A DNA stretch of 64,000 nucleotides from Eublepharis macularius (taxonomy: Eukaryota > Chordata > Lepidosauria > Squamata > Eublepharidae): NCBI RefSeq assembly GCF_028583425.1, contig NC_072800.1, positions 11,173,001 to 11,237,000 on the forward strand, given 5' to 3'. Below, in pieces: positions 1-13,000 of this stretch. A program made the translations under genes and the position numbers. The notes below the pieces were generated by a model. That model was not told the origin of the DNA, searched no databases, and worked only from the letters and a program-made list of their open reading frames with translations. Position 1 is the first letter of the stretch. Every line of letters starts with the position of its first letter.

Positions 1-312
1 TGTCACATCTATGTGTGATTTTAATCCCAGCTAAACATACATCAGTCCCTTCCTTCATAGAATCTGCAAATACTGTTGCCGCTCACTTCCTGAATACCTG
101 GAATATTTTGTGACATCACAATAGCCTAGCCAACTACTGTCAGTCCTCACCATTGTAAGTGTTTTACAACAGAATGGACTGTACTAAGTCAGTTGGAATT
201 TCGTGGTTAATTTTCTACTGTACTGTAACAATACATTTTGGCAAATCACCAAAGCTAGTCAAGAACTAACAAACAAGTTCTGTACTGGAAACACTGCAAG
301 TACATTTGGCAT

Positions 313-318
313 TTTATT
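313..318 (-). terminator. BRD9: Candidate BRD9 poly(A) signal AATAAA
   Basis: A canonical AATAAA on the minus strand about 680 bp past the BRD9 stop. It is the clearest hexamer in the leftmost kilobase; cleavage would fall near 290-300. Confidence 0.45.
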
Positions 319-997
319 AATATTTACAATAATGTTCATGAGCAACTAATTCTAGTATACACATAATATCAATCGTAAAAAAGGTCATTCAATATCAAAT
401 TTCAAATACTTCATTTAAAAACTACACAAACATTTGCCTCCTTATACAGGTACAATTTACTTGTATATACAACACTTAAAAGCTGAATAATTTGGTAGAG
501 ACTGAACTTCTGGTAATGAGGAAGTCCTCAGTATATGTGTGTGTGTGTGATTGCATACAAAATTATGAGATTTTGTTCATGACGTAATCTGGCCCATCTC
601 AACAATAAACAACTGGAAAGAGAAAAGAGAAGAGGAAGGTGGCAGTTGTCGGGAACTTACATTGCCCCTGAAAAATAGTCTCCCAAAGGAGCTACGCGAA
701 CAAAACTTTTAATGACAGCATGATAGACAGCTGGCTAGCATTTTTGACAGGGTTTCTTAAATACGTCATTTGCATCTGTGCCTTTACAACTATTATACAC
801 AACTGTAACCCTAAAGTATTGCGTGAGCTATGGCGCAATTACCATGATACTACTTGCTACCTGAGTACTATTTACAAAAGTGAACAAACATTATTACATA
901 ACAATCCTCACCCAAAAAGAGGACACGCTGAAGTGCATTCTGTCTGATGGAAAACTAAAAACGTTTGTTTTAAAACATAAATATGATACAGGACACG
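313..997 (-). other. BRD9: BRD9 3' UTR (approximate)
   Basis: This AT-rich stretch runs from the BRD9 stop to the first good AATAAA on the minus strand. It holds no recognisable gene or full repeat, only a short (TG)n run near 535-550. The left border is an inference from the poly(A) signal; there is no transcript evidence. Confidence 0.55.
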
Positions 998-1098
998 TTA
1001 GTTATTATTGGCACTTGCAGGTTCCGGAGACTGCAGAAATTCATAGGGGTCGTGAACCAGGTCTTGCTGTTCTCCGACGCTTAGGTGAGAGGGGCTCC
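998..1098 (-). CDS. BRD9: BRD9 last coding exon 16 and stop
   Basis: Acceptor TTTCTCCAG. It encodes SPSHLSVGEQQDLVHDPYEF followed by LQSPEPASANNN and a TAA stop at 998-1000. Human ends LQSPEPAASAKT, so only the last few residues differ. Confidence 0.94.
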
Positions 1099-4000
1099 CT
1101 GGAGAAAAAAAGATGGTTTAACAGGACGGTTTAGAAATGCCATTTTAAAAAATTTTTAGGGCAATAAATACATTCAGTCAACGAACCACAGGCTCACAGC
1201 CCCCACCCTGCTCAGACCCTTCCATTAAGAGCTGCAAGAGTGAAAGAGGGTGGGAGCAGAGCCTTTTCTGTGGTGGCCCAAAGTCCCTGGGAGAAATGGG
1301 AGAAGTTCCTTGAGGTGAATGCATCGGATTATCAACTTTTCAAAATTCAAATGCAAAAACATAAAGCAGATCTCTGCGAATTGACATTTGGATTGCTTTG
1401 TGCTGTGACTAGTCTTGTTTGCAGTTTTGTGCATAACTTATTTTCATTTATGCCCACCTTTCTCCTTTCAGTGGAGCCTCAAAGTGGCTTGCAGCATTCT
1501 CCTCTCCTCCACTTTATTATCACAACAATCCTGTGAGGTAGGTAAGGTAGGCTAAGAGGTTGTGATTGGCCCAAGGCTGCTGAGCTTCCATGGCAGAGGG
1601 GGATTCAAACCTGGGTCTCCCAGATCCTAGTCTGACCATCTAACCACTAGACCACGTCACACCATAATTGTTTCACAGTATTTTAATTAAGAGACTTGTT
1701 TATAAAAAGTGCATTTTAACTAAAAATACATTTTAACTAAAAATCAATCATTGCCGAAAGGAACTCGGAAGTCTTCAGGAAGGTAGCCTTGTGGGTCTGC
1801 AGTAGAACAGGATTTTAGTGGAATCTTAGAGACCAACAAGGTTTTCAGGGCATAAGCTTTTGAGAGTCAAAGTTCCCTTCTCCTTCTTGGTAGTCTTCAT
1901 TTATTTATATCTGTGTCTTCCCTTCCTCCAAGGTCTTAAGGACTATCCACATATTTCATTTTACTTTTACAACAATTCCATGAGGTGGGTGATGAAAACA
2001 CAACTACCGTTGGTTATTTTACAACTAATGCCGATGCTGTCACAAGGGACTTAGGTGTAAACGGAACTAAGGCAGTTCAGGTGGTCACACTGCAAAAGGA
2101 TATTTACCTAGGTGATGCTGATCTCTTTCAGAGACGTTAGAGAGGGAACTGAGGTTGGAGGAAGGCCTCGATCCTACTCTGTCTGTCTGAGCCTCATGAA
2201 GATCCTGTAGTAGTTTAGTTGTTTCATCCAAGTGTAAGTGATTGTCGTCATGATCCAGCTCCTTCTTTACTTTCCCTGAGCAAAAACAGACCACTGATTG
2301 TGAGCTGGCATTTTTTGGTGAATGACCAAAAAAGCAATGTTAAAGGCATTTGCTATTTTCCTCTTCCCCACAGACATTCTTGTAGGCAGGGCTTTTTTTC
2401 AGCTGGAACGCAGTGGAACGGAGTTCCAGAACCTCTTGAAAATGGTCACATGGCTGGTGGCCCCGCCCCCTGATCTCCAGACAGAGGGGAGTTGAGATTG
2501 CCCTCCGCACCGCAGAGGGCAATCTGAACTCCCCTCTGTCTGGAGATCAGGAGGCGGGGCCACCAGCCATGTGACCATTTTCTCCAAGGGCAACCGACTG
2601 AGTTCCACCACCTCTTTTCCCAGAAAAAAAGCCCTGTTAAAAGGTAAAGGTAGTCCCCTGTGCAAGCACCAAGTCATTACTGACCCATGGGGGGATGTTG
2701 CATCACGAACAATGTTTTCTTGGCAGACTTTTTACAGGGTGGTTTGCCATTGCCTTCCCTAGTCATCAACACTTTACCCCCAGGAAACTGGGTGCTCATT
2801 TTACCGACCTTGGAAGGATGGGAGGTTGAGTCAACCTTGAGCCGGCTACCTGAATGAACCCGGCTTCCGCCAGGATCGAACTCAGGTCGTGGGCAGAGCT
2901 TGAGCTGCAATACTGCTGCTTACCACTCTGCGCCACGGGGCTCGTGTACATTAAAGCCTCCAAAAAGGCTCTTGTCTCATGATCTGAAAGATAAACTTGT
3001 TTGGGTTTCAGCAAATATGTTCCAGGTCGTCACAGGCAGCAAACCTCCTTACAAACGAGACCTGACATCCTCTGAAATATGGCTGAGTTGTGTGTGTAGA
3101 TATTTTTTTATAAAACACAGGAACCATCTTGGAAGGAGGAAGAGATGGAGATCCAAGTTTGCCTGCGAGACTCGCTTTGCTCCCCAGCAGTGCTCAGACG
3201 AGAGATGCCGCAGCTTAAGCCTATCTGGGAATTAGCATCTAACTGGGAGAGCTGAAGGCTATGCTTGAGTACTAAGGAGTGGGTGGCCAACTTCTACAGA
3301 GGAAGAAGCCAGCTCCTCTGCCTCTAAATCCATGGAAATGGCAGTTGTCTCAGCCAGTTACTCAGATGCAACTGGAGACTAGTCTTGGCATCATAAGCTG
3401 AGTTACGTCCTTCTAAACCCCACTGACTTCGGTGGATGTAAGAAGAGTGTAATTCAGTTAGCACGGCATTGTAGCAGTCTGGACATTTGCTTTCCTGCTT
3501 TACATTATTTCCAGTTTCATTGTGAAACCAGTTACTGCCTAATACAGGCACGCTCTAAACAAAATCAAAAAGAGTCCAGTAGCACCTTTAAGACTAACCC
3601 ACTTTATTGTAGCATCAGCTTTCGAGAATCACAGTTCTCTTCGTCGGATGCATGTGACGAAGAGAACTGTGATTCTCGAAAGCTGATGCTACAATAAAGT
3701 GGGTTAGTCTTAAAGGTGCTACTGGACTCTTTTTGATTTTGCTACTACAGACTAACACGGCTAACTCCTCTGCTCTAAACAAATAACGCATTTGCTTTAG
3801 TCTGTCACTGACATTTAAAAAACTGTCGCCTGGCTTTTAATAAAACAAGTAAGTTTGATGGGCCCGGACTTGGATAGCCCAGGTGAGCCTGATCTCATCA
3901 GATCTTGAAAGCTAAAGCAGGGTTGGCCTTGGTTAGTAATTGGATGGGAGACCTCCAACAAAGACCAGGGTTGCAGAGGCAGGCAATGGCAAACCACCTC

Positions 4001-7000
4001 TAACAGTCTCTTGGCGGAGGGGGTCGCCATAAGTCAGCTGTGACTTGACGGCAGTTTTCTTTTAAAAATTTTTTTTTTATTGGATTAGATTATAATATCA
4101 TTCAGCACATTCATTACCCCCTTGTAAGTCTATTTCTGACCCCCTCCCTTTCCTCCCCCCTTTTTAGTTGACTTCCAACAGTTTTCCAACCCTTAGTCTA
4201 TTTTATTACTTAATTACTTAGTATCTCATATACCCTATTAAACACACACTTAATACTCTTTTCTCTAAGCTTATTAAATCTCTACTAAAAATATCTCTAT
4301 ATCTCTATGGTACAAGTTTCCCTTTAAATACCTCAGATAAACCGTATATTCTACCTAAGATAACGCTAGCATAATCATATATATTAGCAATCACTGGTTT
4401 TCACTGCCCAGTTTAATGGAATACTTTTCCAAGTCAGTATACCATACTCTTTCGATATACATTAGGTCAAATCCAAGTATTTGGGATTTATGATCAAAAC
4501 CTGCTCTTTCAAAAAACACCTTACAAAATTAACACAATAATCAAATGATTAAATTAGGCAAAAATCATTAAGTTATTAAACTACATATATGTTGAGACTC
4601 TCTAAGCATCAGCACTATCATCACAAGTTTTAATTATTGCTTCTTACATTAATTCACAAACACTATGCAAAAAACGTAACAGAGGAGGGAGGTGGCCAGT
4701 CACTGTGGATCACCTTCAAAGATCTACCCCCATTTCAAAATGCTTCACCTGGATCATATAGCAGAAATGAAGACTAATGTAAAATGGTTTTTTAGTATTT
4801 TACAGGCACTTTAAACAAGACTGATGATTCTTTATTTTCTAGCAACTGTTAGATTCTACTCAATTAAAATAAACCAAGACAGATCAAGTCTCTTAAAAGT
4901 CTGAAAAACATCTGAGAGGCCAAAGGTATCTTAGTGCTTGACAGGCTGACAGCCAGGTTAATTGTTTAGCCCACTCCAAGACTGTAACTTCTCTACCAGG
5001 ACCAGAAGAATGTGGTGTTAACAGGCTTACAGGTGTACTACATGGGGCTAGGCCTAGGGGAAAAACAAGTCCAGCAGCAGGCTATATATATACACACACA
5101 CACACACTACTGTAGTGTACCTTGCACAAACGACTCCATGCGAACACCTACCCAATGAGCTCAGCATGGACATATCAAGGGATACGTCATATGGCTTCAT
5201 AGACAGAAAATCCAGAACAGAACTAGTGCTGTCTCCCAAGGGTTCTCCAATCTGTGTAAAAAAGAAAAGGTCAGAGTTATCAAAATAACAGCAGCACTTA
5301 CACAGAGGAATTATTTTTTAAGGGATGCTGCTTATTTTCTTCTAAAAGTAAGTATAATCTCATGTAGGACTGCTGTAGCATCGTGGTTAAGTGGCTGGGC
5401 TCCAAGCCAGCAATCTGCTGTTTGACTCCCACTACTGGAACATGAACTCCGCCGGCAGCTCTGGATAAGCCCCTCCTCTCAGCCTCAGTTCCCCAGCTAT
5501 ACTGTGACAATAATAACAACACTGATTTTGTTCACCGGTCTGAGTGCGGCACTAATCTGTCCAGAAGGGTGATATTTTTTTTATTTAGGGCAATCTGCAA
5601 ACCACGAGGCTTTGGTAGCTAAACACACCTATCTATTAGGAGAGAGAACGGCCAATACCAGCATGGCCTCCCCTGTGAGAAAACCATGCAGCGTTCTCTA
5701 TTTGTATGCATCCTCAGTTGTTTAATAGTAAAGAGTCCAGTAGCACCTTTAAGACGAACCAACTTTATTGTAGCATAAGCTTTCGAGAGCCACAGCTCTC
5801 TTCGTCAGATGCATTGTCAACTTTCAAGAACCACAGCTCTCTGACGATGCATCTGATGAAGACAGCTGTGGCTCTCGAAAGCTGACGATGCATCTGATGA
5901 AGAGAGCTGTGGTTCTCGAAAGCTGACAATACATCTGACAAAGAGAGCTGTGGCTCTCGAAACCTCATGCTATAATAAAGCCGGTTAGTCTTAAAGGTGC
6001 TACTGGACTCTTTACTATTTTGCTACTACAGACTAACACAGCTAACTGTTTCAAGTGGTCTAGACATTCCCATCCAATTGTGCCTTTACACATATCCTGG
6101 AAACATTCCCAAAAAGCCTGGAGTGCTGACCTAATCAGACTTCTTAATAGATTTCTTCATTGACTGTTAATGGATTTATTTTCTCGGCTTCAGGAGCTCA
6201 GGGGAGATTTCAGTGGTTCTCAAAGCCACTCTGAAAAACAGGCCAGACTTGCAGATGGCGACTTTCCAAGGGCACCCATTGAGTTCCATGGACAAATCCT
6301 GATCCCAGGACTACCGCGATTTCTAAAAGCATTTGTGGCTGGGCCGTATTCTCTTCAAGACACAAGTTACAGGAGAAGTCTTACCACACTTTGCTTGGGA
6401 GCATCGGGGCAAGTATTGCGCAATTTGTGCTCTTCCTTTATGAGCACTGGTGGAACCTAAAATATCAAAATATATTGGAATCACTAGAGATTCATAGCTC
6501 TTTTCCTCCTCCCTTGCAGCCTCTTCATGGTTCAAAGACACAAGAAAATGTCATTCTGCTGATGAAGCCACATGGAATCTTTCCTGCTGATGGTAATGCC
6601 TGATTTTTCCGTATTTTTAGAAAATAAAACTCACAGAAATTGTAAAAACAAAACGCTCCTCCTTTTAAATAACCATAAACTCACACAAAAATGCAATCCT
6701 TATTTTATCAATACGTCCAAGAAGGTAAAGGTGCGCGCGCATGTGCGTGCGCGCGTGCGCGCGCGCGCGCACACACACACACACACGTGTGTTTTACATA
6801 CTTACTTTGACTTCATCTGGTGGCTTCACTGGAATGTTTCTCCTCTGAAAAATGACATTAAAAATTCAGCAAAGGAACAAGCTTTCTGCTACTTTCTTTC
6901 TTAATGCTTTACAATTATTTTCATTCAACAAAAGACCTTTTCCCTATACGCACAGAATTTCTATTAAACTATTTTAAACTGCTATTCTAAAAAATCTGTT

Positions 7001-10000
7001 AAAAATAGAAACTTGGGACGGAAAAAAGGAACAAAAATATTTGTGCTTAAGTTAATATTGGCCATTTTAAAAGCAAACTGGTGGTTTTTAAAGGGAGCCC
7101 TGGGCTAGAGGTGCCCTTCTATAAAACTTTGGCTTGGGTCCAGGCCTTCTTTTCCACTTGCAGAAAAAACCTACCCATAGGAGTGGGAAGAGCAGTTTTT
7201 GCCAATTCCCCCCTCCCACTGCTGACCTCCGTTTTGCCCCTGAAGGGGGGGCACTGAATCCTGGGGACACAATTTCAGGGAGCTCTGTGGGCCACAGCAG
7301 GTGGGGGAAAGGTAAAATAGTGCTAGAATGGATCCATGCTATTGAATACAGAGAAGCAGCTATTAACTGCATAACAATAAGCAGAGGTAAGCCCGTTGAA
7401 GTCTGTGGGCTTAGAAAGGGGTAACTCTGTTTAGGATTGTGCTGTAAACACTCTCCCCCAACCACCCCACATATAGTTACATAAAAAGTTTTCACTTCAT
7501 ATGGTAGAATGGTATTGTTATCCCGTGCTTGCAAATGTGGGGATAAGGCTGAGATAGCCCTCGAGTGGGCAAGCTGGGAGACCTGCTCCAATTGCAGATG
7601 TTTGTGCGGTTGCATAATGTAGTCCTACCTGCTTTAGTTGATAAATTGTTTTTGAATGATCTCCTCCGGTAATCTGATCCAGCAGGTCATCCACTATTTT
7701 TTTGCTGTAACTTCCAGAATCTCTCACAAATTCTTGCAAGCTGGATAAAAAGTCAGAAATTCAAACAGATGCATATTTAACAGAATACATGCATATTTGT
7801 ACATTAGATTGTCGTGAGGATAATATTAACATACTTCGTAAACTGCTCTGAGCGGGCATTAAGTTGTCCTGAAGGGCAGTATATAAATCAAATGTTGTTG
7901 TTGTTGTTGTTGTTATTATTATGTCCAAAACCCTGAAAAAGCTTTGGAATCTGAAGTAGCAACATTTTGTATTATTCTAACTCTTGTAAGACTTTATTCC
8001 AATAAATAATCTTCTCCCTTCATATACCTCTTAAGCCTTAGGATAATGTAGGGCTGTGCACTCCCCCAAAATTCAGGTTTCCCGCTTCAGGTTTACCCAA
8101 AGCGGGAAAAAAATCCGGAATTACCGGAATTCTGGTATTTAAGCTCGCTTCAGTAAAGATTCGGAGCATACTGAAGTGAGGGGGAGTAAACCCTCCACCC
8201 CCACTCCCCACCCTCCCTGGGGCAAATCCACCCACCCCACTTACCTGGCTGGCAGGGACAGGGGAGGCCAATCAGCTGGGCGGCGGGAGGGTGCCGGCAC
8301 TGAGGCAGCCCTCCCGAGGCTGGGCCGGCCTGGGGCCGGCTCCTCTGCTGCTATGCCCCCACTTGTGGGGCCTGCAGCGGCCAGTTGGGTAGCGGGGAAG
8401 GCCAGAGCTGGTTCCTCCACCGCCCGTGCCGCCTCCTCCTCCACCACAGTGGCCAGCTGGGCGGTGAGGAAGGCTGGAACCAGCTCCTCCACCATCCATG
8501 GCACCTCCTCTGCCGCCGCAGTGGCCAGTTGGGTGGCGGGTAAGGGCGGAGCCGGCTCCTCTGCCGCCTGCGCTGCCCCCTCTGCTGCAGCAGCCAGCAG
8601 GGCGGCAGGGAATGCCTGGATCAGCTGCTTGGTGGGGATCTCCCCGCTAAACAACTGATTTGCAGGTTTAAATGTCCCTTTCCATGCTGCTTTGCAATGG
8701 CACGGAAAGGGGCATTTAAACCCCCACCGGCTGGATCAGTTGCAAAGCGGCATGGGAAGCGGCATTTAAATTCCTTGACCTGAAGCTTCCCGAAGCAATA
8801 TGAATCACTTTGGGAAGCTTTGATTTGGGGATTCGGAAATCCCGAATAATTGAGAATCGGGTTCGATTCAGGTACTTTACTCGAATCAGAAACCTGAATC
8901 ACACACCCCTATCCTAATGTAACAATCCTGAACAATCACTGGATTGCATTATGAAAGGCATACCTTAAGGCACACTGGATTCCAGTTTCATCTCCATATG
9001 CTGAATACAGAAGTTCCATTTCATCTGCTTTTAGGTCATGAAAAATAGAGTGGTTTTGCATCGAAAGCGCTGCACTGTTGCTTGAAAGAAAGGTAACTGA
9101 AAATACAAGAAATATGTGCTTGGAATCTCTATCTGCAAAAAACGCTGTATTTCTCATAGGTGGTTCACACATGCAAATAAACCCCTTCATGACTGCAGTA
9201 TACAATAGTGACCCGCATGTATGAACAAGCCAACACAGATCAGACAGAAGAGTCATAGCCACTTCATCTAACCACTTGATTTTCAATGGAGTTGGTTTGG
9301 ACATTCAGCTGTGAACCAGCAGGAATCAACTGCATAATCAAGCACTGCAATTATCCAAATGAGGTCACATTCTTGATGCTGTGTTTGTTTGTTTTTAACC
9401 GCTGAATGGCAGTTATAATATAATAGGACCAGTGTTTAAACTTGAAAATATAAAAATGCTTATACCTCAGATAAAAGCATGGTTCTAAACGCCATAATAT
9501 CCAAGAGTACACATTTACCTTTGTGCCTTCTTTCATCTTTAAAGCCTAGGGTCGTGAAACCAGGCAATAATTTACTTGACAAGGAGCTCAGATCCACTGG
9601 ATGGGTTTCCTCCTCTGTATTAAGTTAAAAAGATGTATGTAGTAGTTATCACCCTTCCCAAAAATCACATCTTAGTGTAAAAGTTGACTATGCCTGGGTA
9701 TGAGATTAGTATGAGAATCACGTATGAGATTAGTATGAGAATCACAATGTACATTTTTTTTACTTCATACATAACATGTATGCACAAGCAGACAAGAAAA
9801 GTCCAGATTCCTAACTGATTCTTAAGGCAGCTGGGTATATTTTCAATTTTTAAAAATTTCATAAATCCAGCCTTTTAGCTCTGTGATGGTGAACCTTTTT
9901 TAAAAAATGCAAGCAGAGCCATACTGCAATTTTTGCCTCTCATCCACCTTGCAGAGGAGCAGGAAACGACAAAGCAAGAGGAGCGCAAGTGCCGTTCTCA

Positions 10001-13000
10001 CACTCCTGGGCCATATGCTGTGGACCCTCACGGTCCGAGGCAAACAGCCGGAAGATCTGACAGAGCCAGGAGAGGAGATATTTTCGATCATTCCGGCTGG
10101 AGATGGAAGGGAGCAGGCCTCAAGCCAACAGCAGAGTTCTTTAAACACTAGGGCTAGAGAAGTTTTTAAAACAGAAATCAGTCATGAATCAATAAAGCGC
10201 AGCTCCAGTTATTATTTTTTTTTAATTAAAACATCAGAACAACTACCTTCCACTTCTGGGTCTGATGGATTGACTACACTGAAGACCAAAGAGCCATCCC
10301 CGTTCTTTTTCAAGTACCCAATCTGCACTTAAACACAAAGAAGAAATATATGTTACTTTCACATCTGCTGATAAGCAAACAAATACCCAGATCGAAAAAG
10401 CGCTGACCCAAACAGGTGGATCCTCATGGCAGAGACTGCAGAAAACCAGCACAGCCACAACTGGCCCCTACCCCTGTGCGCACTGGGCGGCAAATACTGG
10501 GCTGTCGCTTGGATAGGGTGCTCCTAAACATAAGAGAACAAGCTCTCCCTTCATCCCATCTGCAAACCTTCCCTTGCAGACCTAGCAACACTGTTCCGCC
10601 GGGCCTGTAAGGCGGAGCTGTTCCGCCAGGCGTTCGGTGATTGAAGGGGGCGGGGCCATGTCGGCCTCCCACCTTTGGGGCGGGGGAGGGTTCTCCCCAC
10701 CACTGCACTTTGTTAATTTGTTTTATTGCTTGTATATTTATTTTAGTTCTTATTTTTATCGATTTTAACTGTTCACCGCCCAGAGCCCCTGGGGATGGGC
10801 GGTATATAAATTGAAATATATTAAATAAATAAATAAATAATCCTTAGCTAAGTAGCACCTTATGGTGATAGTGGGGGACTTATGGAACCTGCTGTGTTGA
10901 TGGCAGCTAGGCTTAGATGGCCGTAAAAGAGGATTTAAAAAATTCTATTATTTCTTTACTTAATTTATATTCTGCCCTCATTAGGGCCACCAAGGCGGCT
11001 AACAGATTAAAACCTATATAATAAAAACTCATCTTAAAAGCCATTAAAACCAAACAAAAACACGATTCCAACCATTAAAACCAAATGGAGATATACAGGA
11101 AATACAATACAATAAAGCACACACACACATTAAAACAACAATTAGAACACAGGGCAGGAAGGAGGGATCACAAAACACACAAGTCTTCACCCGCTGGAGG
11201 AAGATGGCAACAGAAGGGGACAGGGGAGTCTCTCCTGGGGGAGCGTCCCAGAGTTTGGTGCCACGATGGAGAAGGCCCTCTCCCCACTGAATCTCAGAAG
11301 GCGGTGGCGCCCGAAGCAGGGCCCTGGAAGACGGCTGTGGCGGTAAGGTCACCACCATGGTTAAATGGGCTCTCCATGTCCAGAGGCAGCATGCCTCCAG
11401 CACGCAGCAGCAGGGGGAGGCCTTGGATGTTGTACTACTGCTGTGGGCCATCCAGAGCACCTGGTTAGCCACTGCAGGGCTCGATGGACCCGCGGCCTGA
11501 CACAGGAGGGTTCTTCTGTGATGGGCAGACAGCGTCTGCCTGACTATAATTACTTCTGTATAAAACTGAACCTTTTCCACTCCGTTTTCCAACACAAAGA
11601 TTTCACTGTAGCCTGGCATCTCTGTCTCTATGTCTATAGAGCGTTAACAGCTCTGCAAGTATTTAACTGAATGGTAGTGAAGAGTGCCCTCAAGTCATAG
11701 ATGACTTATGGCAACCCCTGGCAGGAGTTTCATGGCAAGAAACTAACACAGGTGGTTTGCCATTGCCTGCCTCTGCAACCCTGGTCTTTGTTGGAGGTAT
11801 TTCACTGAATTACTAACCAAGGTCAACGCTGCTTAGCGTCTGAGATCTGATGAGATCAGGCTCACCTGGACTATCCAGGTCAGGGCATTTAACTGAATAC
11901 CAGTTTGGATTTTGTGTGAAAATGATCTTTTTATATTTCTTTGAATAGCTCTAAAAGATTTTCCAGGCCCCAGCCTGCCCCCATTCTACCAGCCTCTGGC
12001 TAGAAGTTATTAACCAATAAGCAAGTTTCTTGCAGTCTCTGGCGCAAAGTCCCTTCCAATCAAGTGGTGAGACTGATTCGAACTCGGTTCACTGTCTTTT
12101 GACTTGTTACTCCCTGAGACCTGACTGTCCTTCTAGGCCACGCATAGATAGTAAAAACAGTTCAGTTAAATGTACTGTTAAAGCACAGCTGATGTGGCAC
12201 TTCCCACTGCACTGTTCTGAGCGCATGGATGGAGGCCTCCCCAGGGCAAGCACGGCATTCATCTACTTTGATCTTCAGAAGAAAATCTCTCTCCTTACAT
12301 CCAAACTGAACAACGAACAATGCAAGCACTCTCCTCTAGAGATTTTACCCACATCCATAAAGCTATTATTCTATAAATATTCACATTCCATCTGCATATT
12401 GGGTGCCATGCAAAACCGCATATGAAATGTGACCCAAGACACTGTTCTGAGCACATTCACTGAATGAAATCTCAATGAAACGGCAGTGGACGGGTGGGGG
12501 GGGGGTCAAAGGGCTGGACCTTGCTGTTCGGAAGGCATCTGTTGATCCTGTCCCGAGCTTCATCTGCCGCATGTTCCACCAGTGCCAGGACGTGTTCTTC
12601 CGCTGTGCTGTCTGTCAGGCTGCATGCATTTCCTTCCGGTTCAAATATACAACTGTAACAAAGAAGAAGTTGCTCAAGTAAATACAGGAAAGGCAAGAGA
12701 TCTGAGTGACTGCTGGCTCCTATATACATAGGTGAGGTGGGCAGGGCTCTTGGGGCCAGGTTAAAACTTTCCTTTCAGCCCAAGCATTTGCTCTATATTG
12801 ATGTTTAATTAATTAATTAAGCTTCTAGCCCACCCTCCCTGCAAGCAGGCTCAGGACAGGTTACAGCAATAAAAACATATACTTACAATAAAATCAAAGT
12901 ATCTCATAAAACACGCCCCCCCCAGACAGTGACCTTACAACCCACCCCTGCCAGTGATACACATGGGGGTGGGGAGGAGGGGGGAACAGGCTATTCAGGT

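Noticed and set aside
3880-3960. A possible 5S rRNA gene
   Set aside because: Only the middle of 5S is present, diverged and fused to a SINE tail; it is a SINE head rather than a functional gene.
7088-7615. A 175-codon open frame on the minus strand in BRD9 intron 12
   Set aside because: No recognisable domain, no conservation evidence, and it is partly built from repeat sequence (the GTAAGCCCGTTGAAG foldback piece).
8176-8658. Open frames of 160 (plus) and 137 (minus) codons
   Set aside because: Both arise from the 72-bp tandem array inside a hAT-like element; the peptides are low complexity and unconserved.
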